A stretch of 25,294 bases of DNA from Pigoraptor chileana. Lineage: Eukaryota > Opisthokonta > Filasterea. Position numbers and translations under genes: made by a program. The notes under the pieces were generated by a model. The model worked only from the letters and a program-made list of their open reading frames with translations. It was not told the origin of the DNA and did not search any database. The stretch spans positions 1 through 25,294 of the forward strand of contig CALSCR010000140.1 of assembly GCA_943704495.1 (NCBI GenBank), written 5' to 3'. Below, in pieces: positions 10,671 through 20,699 of the stretch. Each line of letters starts with the position of its first letter. Positions within the stretch are counted from its first letter, which is position 1.

Positions 10671-13600
10671 TGGCGACAATGATGGACACGTCCGATCCCG
10701 CTGTGGCGGATCCTCAGAACATGTCCGTGGAGGAAAAGCTGCAGGAGAAGGGTGTGTTTTGAGGCCCGATCAATGTCTCGTTGGCGATTAGGGCCATCTC
10801 CTTTGAATTCCATTTGTGATGCTGAATCCGTGAGCTTATTCTCTACTGGCATCACGAGATAATGTTTCTGTTCGCTTCCTTTTGAATTGAAAAGGGATGA
10901 AACGATATTATGGCGAATTGTTACATATCCTTATTGACCATTATTTTGTTTCTTTGTTATGCGCAGCCCGCAAGTGGCAGCAGCTTCAGTCCAAGCGGTA
11001 CAGCGAGAAGCGCAAGTTTGGATATGTCGAGATGCAGAAGGAAGACATGCCTCCGGAGCACGTGCGCAAGATCATCCGCGACCACGGCGACATGACAAAC
11101 AAGAAGTTTCGTCACGATAAGCGCGTGTACCTCGGCGCTCTGAAGTGAGTTCATTCAGTATTTTTATTATTGTTATGTAATTTATTGGGAACTTTATTAT
11201 TGGAGTCGATGGGTTGCATTACATCTGAGACGTTTGGGATTCTGAAGGCCTTTTATTGAAACTTAGTTGCTCTCTATGGGTGGATCATCAATGTACTAAG
11301 TCTACTCGCCTTCTCTGTGTGTGTAACAGGTACGTGCCGCACGCTGTGCTCAAGCTGTTGGAGAATATGCCGATGCCGTGGGAGCAGGTCAGGGATGTCA
11401 AGGCGCTGTACCACGTGACAGGCGCCATTACTTTCGTCGATGAGATTCCGAAGGTCATTGAGCCCGTGTTCCTTGCTCAGTGGGGCAGCATGTGGATTAT
11501 GATGCGTCGTGAGAAGCGCGATCGCCGTCACTTTAAGCGCATGCGATTCCCACCGTTTGACGACGAGGAACCGCCCCTCGATTACGGCGACAACATTCTC
11601 GATGTGGAGCCGCTTGAGGCGATTCAGCTCGATCTTGACCCTGAGGAAGACGCTTCTGTGAAGGACTGGTTTTACGATAACAAGCCGCTGTCCGACTCGA
11701 AGTTTGTTAACGGGCCTAGCTATCGCTTTTGGCATTTGAATCTTCCGATCCGCGCGACTCTGTTTCGCCTCGCGAATCAGCTGCTTTCGGACATTTCGGA
11801 CCAGAACTACTTCTATCTGTTTGATCTCGAATCGTTCTTCACGGCCAAGGCGCTGAACATGGCCATTCCTGGAGGGCCAAAGTTTGAGCCTCTCTACCGC
11901 GATCTCGATGCGATGAACGAGGACTGGAACGAGTTCAATGACGTCAATAAGATCATCATCCGTCAGCCCGTGCGCACAGAGTACAGGATTGCGTTTCCGT
12001 ACCTTTACAATTCACTCCCGAGGTCGGTGCATCTCACCCGATACCACCACCCGACAGTGCAGTTTATCAAGACGGAGGATCCCGATCTCCCTGCGTTCTA
12101 CTTTGACCCGCTCATCAACCCCATCTCCCACCGGACGGCGCTGGCGGGCAAGTATGAAGAGCCGACAATCGACGACGACGACGAGTTTCAGCTACCCGAG
12201 GGCGTTGATCCGTTCCTGAGCAGCTCTCCGCTGTACACGGACAACACTGCCAATGGCATTGCTCTCTTGTGGTCACCGCGCCCGTTTAACCTGCGATCGG
12301 GACAGACGCGCCGCGCACTCGACGTGCCCCTCGTCAAGTCGTGGTACCGCGAGCACGTGCCGCCTGGCCAGCCAGTCAAGGTGCGCGTGTCGTACCAGAA
12401 GCTGTTGAAGTGCTTTGTGCTTAATGCGCTGCATCATCGCCCGCCCAAGGCACTGAAGAAGCGGTATCTCTTCAGGACGTTCAAGGCGACAAAGTTCTTT
12501 CAGAGCACGACGCTGGACTGGGTTGAGGTTGGACTTCAGGTGTGCAGGCAGGGCTACAACATGCTCAACTTGCTTATCCACCGCAAGAACCTCAACTACC
12601 TCCACCTCGACTACAACTTCAACCTCAAGCCCGTCAAGACGCTCACGACCAAGGAGCGTAAGAAGTCGCGTTTCGGCAACGCCTTTCACCTCTGCCGAGA
12701 GATTCTTCGGATGACCAAGCTCATTGTGGACTCGCACGTGCAGTATCGGTTGGGCAACGTCGACGCCTTCCAGCTGGCGGACGGACTCCAGTACATTTTC
12801 GGTCACGTGGGCCAGCTCACGGGCATGTACCGCTACAAGTACAAGCTCATGAGGCAGATTCGCATGTGCAAGGATCTCAAGCACGTCATTTACTATCGCT
12901 TCAACACTGGCCCTGTCGGGAAGGGCCCCGGATGCGGTTTTTGGGCGCCGAGCTGGCGGGTGTGGATGTTCTTCCTCCGTGGCATTGTCCCCCTGCTCGA
13001 GCGCTGGCTGGGCAACCTCCTCGCGCGTCAGTTTGAGGGCCGCACGTCCAAGGGAGTCGCAAAGACAGTGACGAAGCAGCGTGTCGAGTCGCACTTTGAC
13101 CTCGAGCTCCGCGCGGCTGTCATGCACGACATCCTCGACATGATGCCCGAAGGCATTCGCCAGAACAAGGCGCGTGCTATTCTGCAGCATCTCAGCGAGG
13201 CATGGCGGTGCTGGAAGGCCAACATACCGTGGAAGGTTCCCGGTCTGCCGACGCCGATCGAGAATATGATCCTGCGGTACGTCAAGATGAAGGCCGATTG
13301 GTGGACGAACACTGCGCACTATCAGCGCGAGCGTATCAAGCGCGGTGCAACTGTCGACAAGACGGTGTGCAAGAAGAACCTCGGTCGTCTCACCCGTCTA
13401 TTCCTCAAGGCTGAGCAGGAGCGTCAGCACAACTACCTCAAGGACGGACCGTACATTACGGCAGAAGAGGCCGTCGCCATCTACACGACAACGGTTCACT
13501 GGCTCGAGAGTCGCCGCTTTTCTCCGATTCCGTTCCCGCCGCTGAGCTACAAGCACGACACGAAGCTGCTGATTCTCGCACTTGAGCGTCTGAAGGAGGC

Positions 13601-16600
13601 GTACAGCGTCAAGTCCAAGCTCAACCAGAGCCAACGCGAGGAGCTCGGTCTTATCGAACAGGCATACGACAACCCGCACGAGGCGCTCAGCCGCATCAAG
13701 CGACACCTGTTGACGCAGCGTGCCTTCAAGGAGGTCGGAATTGAGTTTATGGACGTGTACAGCCATCTCATCCCCGTCTACGATATTGAGCCGCTCGAGA
13801 AGATCACGGACGCATACCTTGACCAGTACCTGTGGTTTGAGGGTGACAAGCGCCGCCTGTTCCCCGGATGGATCAAGCCCGCCGACACTGAGCCGCCGCC
13901 ACTTCTCGTGTACAAGTGGTGCCAGGGCATAAACAACCTCCAGGAGGTTTGGGAGACGGCCGAGGGCGAGTGCAACGTTATGATGGAGGCGACGTTTGAG
14001 AAGGTGCACGAGAAGATGGATCTCACGCTTCTCAACCGACTTTTGCGCCTGATTGTCGACCACAACATTGCCGACTACATGACGGCCAAGAACAACATTG
14101 TCATCAACTACAAGGACATGAACCACACCAACTCGTATGGTCTCATCCGCGGTCTTCAGTTTGCGTCGTTCATCACGCAGTACTACGGCCTCGTGCTCGA
14201 TCTCCTCGTTCTCGGTCTCCAGCGCGCCGCCGAAATGGCCGGTCCGCCGCAGCTGCCCAACGACTTCCTTACTTTCCAGGACGTCGAGACGGAAGTGCGC
14301 CACCCCATTCGCCTGTATTCTCGGTACATTGACCGCGTGCACATGATGCTGCGGTTCACTGCTGAGGACGCGCGCGATCTGATCCAGCGGTACCTGACGG
14401 AGCACCCGGACCCGAACAACGAGAACATTGTCGGATACAACAACAAGAAGTGCTGGCCACGTGACGCGCGCATGCGCCTGATGAAGCACGACGTGAACCT
14501 TGGCCGCGCAGTGTTTTGGGACATTAAGAACCGCCTGCCCCGGTCGGTGACGACTATTGAATGGGACAACTCGTTTGTGTCTGTCTACTCAAAGGACAAC
14601 CCGAATCTGCTGTTTGACATGTGCGGTTTTGAGGTGCGCATTCTTCCGCGCAACCGCATCACTGCGGGCGAGATGACGACGCGCGACGGCGTGTGGAATT
14701 TGCAAAACGAGGCGACAAAGGAGCGCACGGCTCAGGCGTACTTGCGTGTGGACGACGACTCGATCGAGAAGTTCAACAACCGCATTCGCCAGGTGCTCAT
14801 GGCCTCTGGATCGACGACTTTTACGAAGATTGTCAACAAATGGAACACGTCGCTGATTGGTCTGATGACCTACTTTCGCGAGGCTGTCGTCAACACGCAG
14901 GAGCTGCTCGATCTCCTCGTCAAGTGCGAGAATAAGATCCAGACGCGTGTCAAGATTGGTCTCAATTCGAAGATGCCCAGCCGTTTCCCGCCCGTCGTCT
15001 TCTACACACCCAAGGAACTCGGTGGCCTTGGAATGCTCTCGATGGGCCACGTGCTCATTCCGCAGTCGGATCTCCGGTGGTCAAAGCAGACCGACGCCGG
15101 CGTGACCCACTTTCGGTCGGGCATGTCGCACGAGGAGGACCAGCTCATTCCCAATCTTTACCGCTACATTCCGCCGTGGGAGTCTGAGTTTATCGATTCC
15201 CAGCGCGTGTGGGCAGAGTACGCACTCAAGCGACAGGAGGCGATGGCACAGAACCGCCGCCTGACGCTCGAGGACTTGCAGGACTCGTGGGACCGCGGCA
15301 TTCCCCGCATCAACACGCTTTTCCAGAAGGACCGTCACACGCTTGCGTATGACAAGGGCTGGCGCGTGCGCACGGACTTTAAGCAGTACCAGGTCATGAA
15401 GCAGAACCCGTTTTGGTGGACTCACCAGCGTCACGACGGCAAGCTGTGGAACCTCAACAACTACCGTACCGACATGATCCAGGCGCTTGGTGGTGTGGAG
15501 GGCATTCTCGAGCACACGCTGTTTAAGGGCACGTATTTTCCGACATGGGAGGGTCTCTTCTGGGAGAAGGCGAGCGGCTTTGAGGAGAGCATGAAGTACA
15601 AGAAGCTCACGAATGCGCAGCGGAGCGGTCTCAACCAGATTCCCAACCGTCGGTTTACGCTCTGGTGGTCGCCCACCATCAATCGCGCAAATGTCTACGT
15701 TGGTTTCCAGGTGCAGCTTGATCTCACTGGCATTTTCATGCACGGAAAGATCCCGACGCTCAAGATCTCTCTCATCCAGATTTTCCGCGCGCATCTCTGG
15801 CAGAAGGTGCACGAGTCTGTTGTGATGGATCTCTGCCAGGTATTTGACCAGGAGCTCGATGCGCTCGAGATTGAGACGGTGCAAAAGGAGACGATCCACC
15901 CTCGCAAGTCGTACAAGATGAACTCGTCGTGTGCCGACATTCTCCTCTTTGCGGCATACAAGTGGAACGTGTCCAAACCGTCGCTCCTCGCCGACACCAA
16001 GGACACGATGGACTCCACCACGAGCCAAAAGTACTGGCTGGACGTGCAGCTCCGTTGGGGTGACTACGACAGCCACGACGTCGAGCGCTACTCTCGTGCC
16101 AAGTTCCTCGACTACACGACAGACAACATGAGCATCTACCCGTCGCCCACCGGTGTCCTCATTGCGATTGATCTTGCGTACAACCTCTACAGCGCGTACG
16201 GTAACTGGTTCCCGGGAATGAAACCACTGATTCAGCAGGCGATGGCCAAGATCATGAAGGCTAACCCTGCGCTGTATGTGCTCCGCGAGCGTGTCCGCAA
16301 GGCGCTTCAGCTGTACTCGTCCGAGCCGACTGAGCCGTATCTGTCGTCGCAGAACTACGGCGAGCTGTTTTCCAACCAGATCATTTGGTTTGTCGACGAC
16401 ACGAACGTGTACCGCGTGACGATCCACAAGACGTTTGAGGGTAATTTGACGACAAAGCCCATCAACGGTGCCATCTTCATCTTCAATCCGCGCACCGGGC
16501 AGCTCTTTTTGAAGATCATTCACACGTCTGTGTGGGCTGGACAGAAGCGTCTTGGTCAGCTCGCCAAGTGGAAGACTGCCGAAGAAGTCGCCGCGCTCAT

Positions 16601-18065
16601 TCGCGGTCTGCCCGTGGAGGAGCAGCCCAAGCAGATCATTGTGACGCGCAAGGGTATGCTGGACCCCCTCGAGGTGCATCTCCTCGACTTTCCCAACATT
16701 GTCATCAAGGGAAGCGAGCTTCAGCTGCCATTCCAGGCGTGTCTCAAGATTGAGAAATTTGGCGACCTCATCCTCAAGGCGTCGGAGCCCAAGATGGTTC
16801 TGTTCAACCTCTACGACGACTGGCTCAAGACGATTTCCTCGTACACGGCGTTTAGCAGGCTCATTCTCATTTTGCGCGCACTCCACGTCAACAACGAGAA
16901 GACAAAGGTGCTTTTGAAGCCCGACAAGACGACGATCACCGAGGCGCACCACATTTGGCCCACTTTGGGTGATGAGCAGTGGATCGCCGTTGAAGTTGCG
17001 CTCAAGGATCTCATTCTCGCCGACTACGGAAAGAAGAACAACGTCAACGTGGCGTCGCTGACTCAGTCTGAGATTCGCGACGTGATTCTCGGTATGGAGA
17101 TTTCGGCGCCGTCCCAGCAGCGACAGCAGATTGCCGAGATTGAAAAGCAGACGAAGGAACAGTCGCAGCTGACGGCAACGACGACAAAGACGACCAACGT
17201 ACACGGTGACGAGATCATTGTCGCCACGACAACCAACTACGAGGCGCAGACGTTCTCGTCCAAGACCGAGTGGCGTGTGCGTGCCATTTCAGCGACGAAC
17301 CTCCATCTCCGCACGCAGCACATTTACGTGTCGTCGGACGACATCAAGGAGACTGGGTACACTTACATTCTCCCCAAGAACTTGCTCAAGAAGTTTATCA
17401 CGATTTCTGATCTTCGGACACAGATTGCCGGGTACCTGTACGGAGTGAGCCCGCCCGACAACCCACAGGTGAAGGAGATACGCGCGATTGTGCTTGTGCC
17501 GCAGCTTGGAACGCACCAGACGGTCACTCTCCCGAATCAGCTGCCGTCGCACGAATACCTCAAGGAGCTCGAGCCCCTCGGGTGGATTCACACGCAGCCC
17601 AACGAGCTTCCGCAGTTGTCGCCCCAGGACGTGACGACGCATGCGAAGATTATGGCGGATAATACTCCGTGGGACATTGAAAAGACGATTGTCATGACGT
17701 GCAGTTTTACGCCGGGATCATGCTCGCTGACGTCGTACCGCCTCACACCCTCGGGATACGAGTGGGGAAGGAACAACAAGGACAGCGGCAACAACCCCCA
17801 CGGATATCTCCCGTCGCACTACGAGCGGGTGCAGATGGTTCTATCGGATCGGTTCCTCGGCTTCTTCATGGTCCCCGCGGACGGGCTGTGGAACTATAAT
17901 TTCCTTGGTCACCGCCACCAGATGAATATGCGCTACGACCTACAGCTGGCCTATCCTAAGGAATTTTACCACGAGATTCACCGTCCGTCGCACTTTCTCA
18001 AGTTTACGGACATTGAGGAGGAAGGATACAGCAACGGCGCCGACCACGAGGATGCCTTTGCATAG
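10670..18065 (+). CDS. PRPF8: Pre-mRNA-processing-splicing factor 8 (PRP8, U5 snRNP core)
   Basis: PRP8 is the largest U5 snRNP protein and forms the cavity that holds the spliceosome's catalytic RNA. Exons: 10670-10751, 10967-11144, 11330-18065. The joined frame is 2331 aa against 2335 in human. It opens [16 protein letters not shown] and joins the conserved block at [15 protein letters not shown]. Only the N-terminus (shorter than in human), a few surface loops and the extreme C-terminus (ending EDAFA) differ clearly. In order, by homology: PRO8NT (from about residue 30), PROCN (about 370-780), RT-like region (about 800-1300), linker and endonuclease-like region (to about 1750), RNase H-like domain (about 1760-1990), and Jab1/MPN-like C-terminal domain (about 2060-2331) with the conserved HRPSHF tail motif. 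The third exon is open upstream to 11256, but the splice acceptor at 11329 and the alignment (K-Y at the junction) set its true start. Two 5' introns and then 6.7 kb without any is striking beside the intron-rich neighbours. Confidence 0.99.
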
Positions 18066-18581
18066 AGGGTGTTGTATCGCGTCTCATGCGCACTCCCCTT
18101 TACATTTCTTTGCTGCGCGTTGCGTGTCTGGACGTTACTCTGCTGTGCGTTTTATGAAAAACAACGGTTGCCTTATGCTCTCCAGAAGTGAATGTCAATG
18201 TGAGTTGGGTGGATGAGGGCTTTATCTCTGATAGAAACGTCGCCGCTTCTTGGCAACCACGTGGAGATCAATCCGGATCTCGTTGTGTACACTAGATCTA
18301 CAGCGAGAATGGGATGTTTTCGGACGAGAGCGAGACGTATGTAAGTGCTGTTGCCAGATGGAGTTGAGAGAGGCTGCCCTTGCAAGCGAGAAGTGGCGCA
18401 CACAATGTATCCACCGGTGTTGATTTTACTGTCGTCTCTGTTGTCATGCGATCACAGTCCTCCTCATTTTGTATGCATTTGTATGGACAGACAGACTGTT
18501 GATCAAAAATGGCATGCCAATGGCAACAATGTGCACTTGGTGTTTGTGGTCTGTCGTGCGCATGCTCAATCGCCCCCGCAT

Positions 18582-18773
18582 TAAGAGGTTGTCGGTTACA
18601 ATGGGTGCAAAATCAGTTGTGTGGTGTTGTCTATTCTTCGATTCGATGGCACTGAGCTGCAGAATGTCTCAGTGATTGTGAAACAAGGTGTCTAGTATGT
18701 GCGATGTCTTTGTGACCACCATTGTTAGTGGAGAACTGCATGGACTATTGCATATGCATCATTAGTAGGTATT
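18582..18773 (+). repeat. Dispersed repeat, copy B
   Basis: This 192-bp copy has the same orientation as copy A and matches it end to end with substitutions and several deletions. It lies about 500 bp beyond the PRP8 stop. Both copies end with the same sharp TAGTAGGTATT boundary, so the unit edges are probably real. Confidence 0.8.
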
Positions 18774-19082
18774 AACCAACAAAGGGCACAAATCTGGTCA
18801 GTTTTATCCAACGCAGCCCTGAAGCAGTACCTCAGTCACAGTTTGGAGAGTTCACGGGTCTGACTGAATCCGCCCAGGCGACGCGGCAGTCTGCGTCAGT
18901 TTGATGATGCTGCCGACGACAGACATCTCCTTTTGGATTTAGGCTGTGCCTCAGTCTGCTTATTAATAATTGGTTGACGTTGGAAACGTGTCAGTCCGGC
19001 CATCCGCAAGTGAGAGCAATTGAAGCAAGTGAGTGGGTTGATCAGTGTCAGTGTGATGAAATGTGGGAGGGGAGCCTGATTG

Positions 19083-19116
19083 CTGTCAGCAAGGGTACTG
19101 AACCCTTGGCTGTCAG
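19083..19116. repeat. Small hairpin between CTGTCAG direct repeats
   Basis: CAAGGGT-ACTGA-ACCCTTG (19090-19108) is a perfect 7-bp inverted repeat with a 5-base loop. CTGTCAG lies on each side (19083-19089 and 19110-19116). Its role is unknown. Confidence 0.55.
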
Positions 19117-19367
19117 TAAACAGTAGGGCCAGTTTGATTGGCAGTGTGCGATGAAATGTGGTCTGTTTCTGAGGGGGCATTGAGTTACCTGGTCGACAGA
19201 GTGTCAGATCTCGCATTCATTAAAACGGTCACGTGGTCAAAGGAAACCTGATTCCGTTTACGGTGGCCGCATTCATTTGAATAGAAATGCCCCGAATCAA
19301 TAGTCCCGGTGTGTGAGATGTGGATGCCTTTGTCACGCACGAGGTGTCGGGCATTCAAATATCCCTA

Positions 19368-19393
19368 TATTAAAACTTTTTTAAGTTTTAATA
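19368..19393. repeat. Perfect 11-bp AT-rich inverted repeat
   Basis: TATTAAAACTT and AAGTTTTAATA are separated by TTTT. It marks the left end of the AT-rich stretch and could be a replication, matrix-attachment or mobile-element feature, but nothing decides among these. Confidence 0.75.
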
Positions 19394-19495
19394 AACATTA
19401 GAATTAATAGATTATTAATACATAAGGCAAACAAAGTAATAAAAGAAAATGTTTTTTATACATTCGTATTGACGCGTGTGTTTTTTTTGTGCCGC

Positions 19496-19616
19496 AGAAA
19501 CGATCTTTCGCTCACAGGCAATATAAAATAAAATTATTATTATTTATTTTATTTTTTGCCTTTAGTATTGCTCGTGTGTTGAGAAACGATCTTTCGCTCA
19601 CTGGCAATATAAAATA
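19496..19616 (+). repeat. Tandem duplication, 86-bp period, 35-bp conserved core
   Basis: A 35-bp core that begins AGAAACGATCTTTCGCTCAC and ends GGCAATATAAAATA occurs at 19496-19530 and 19582-19616 with one difference. The sequence following each core is AT-rich and able to fold, so the repeated unit seems to be core plus hairpin. Confidence 0.85.
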
Positions 19617-19654
19617 TTAGAAAGAAAAAAATTATTTATTTCTTTCTTTCTAAT
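19616..19654. repeat. 12-bp inverted repeat after the second core
   Basis: ATTAGAAAGAAA (19616-19627) and TTTCTTTCTAAT (19643-19654) are perfect complements with a 15-base loop; one more pair extends the stem outward. It directly follows the second 35-bp core. Confidence 0.75.
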
Positions 19655-20699
19655 AATTTTATTTTCGCACCGCGTTCCGGTGTCCCCGACACGCGCCACT
19701 CCAAACAACACCACACACACGGCACACGCACACACACACGCACTGAGAGACAGAAAGAAAATCGAACGCTTGTGGCAACCCCAAAAATTTCACGCACACA
19801 CAACGCACACACACACACGTACACACACACAAACGACACACACCACCGCACAAAATGCAGGCACTGCATGTGGCGTGAGTATACAATGCATTGACTTCCA
19901 TTTGTGCAACACCTGCTTCCACACATTGACAAGTCCGTGTCAAATATTGCTCCCGTGTCGCTGCCGGTGCCCCAACCCCGGCATGGTTGCAAGAGAAACC
20001 GCACGCAGCCCCTTCTCTCTCCTTTTCGCAGCTTTTCTTCGCGAAACACTCGGCCGATTCTTGCAGCACAAAGGAGCAAATCACCGTGTGGCGGGCTGCA
20101 TCTCTTTCACCACTCCCTTTTTTTAGTTTGCCATTCTTCCCAAGTGTCGTTCCGTTGTGCGCGCGAGGAGTCCCCATTTAGTATTATCTGCATGCTACTC
20201 GTTTGGTTTCGAGTCGGGCAACTTATCTGGCGACTGAATAGGTGAAAGCCCTTGGCCATCCGTTCCCGTAGTCGAACCATACACGCCGACCACTAAACGA
20301 CGGAGGGGAAATCGTCGACACGATTACACTCCGGTGAGAGTTGTCTCACTTTTGCGGACAAGCAACAATATTGCGCCCTCCTCTTCCATTCTTTGCACGC
20401 TCTCTTCGCCGTGTTGGAAGTGGGGTTTTGGTTGGCTCCAATGACCCTGTGCGGATTCGCAACTTGACCGCCCAGCTGTCACAGCGCGTGCAAATATTCT
20501 CACGGCATCCCCGCTTTTCTTTTATCACCCTCGCTTTTGTTCTCGGCCTCGTGCGCGTCCCCTCTATTTTCGCGCTGTTTCATCCCGGCATCGCCCTCCG
20601 TCCCTGCTTACTCGCCTCGGCAAATATCGCTCTCTTTAGTTCTGTTTCGGAGGGGATCGAACGCAAAACGCGAACCATTCTGGTCGATTCCCCATTATC

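Larger units (their letters stand above)
18066..20699. other. Long spacer between PRP8 and the cNMP/receiver gene
   Basis: No protein gene is supported. In order it holds the PRP8 3' flank, dispersed repeat copy B (18582-18773), a unique stretch with small hairpins (19046-19165), an AT-rich region with hairpins and an 86-bp tandem duplication (19366-19656), CA-rich sequence (about 19700-19860) and a GC-richer stretch (about 19900-20699) that is probably promoter and 5' leader of the next gene. A 106-codon minus-strand frame at 18896-19216 has no recognisable motif. Confidence 0.55.

Noticed and set aside
11256-11329. Upstream extension of the PRP8 long frame
   Set aside because: It is the end of intron 2 read through. 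It lacks an ATG start and conserved residues, and a clean acceptor sits at 11329 with the conserved junction residues on both sides.
15081-17204. A 707-codon open frame antisense to PRP8, with others at 12273-13319 and 13398-14489
   Set aside because: The plus-strand PRP8 match is continuous and near-identical to the family. The antisense frames arise from strong codon bias (few reverse-complement stops) and show no motifs.
19046-19165. C/D-box snoRNA
   Set aside because: GATGA and CTGA motifs occur, but spacing is wrong and there is no terminal stem or convincing guide layout.
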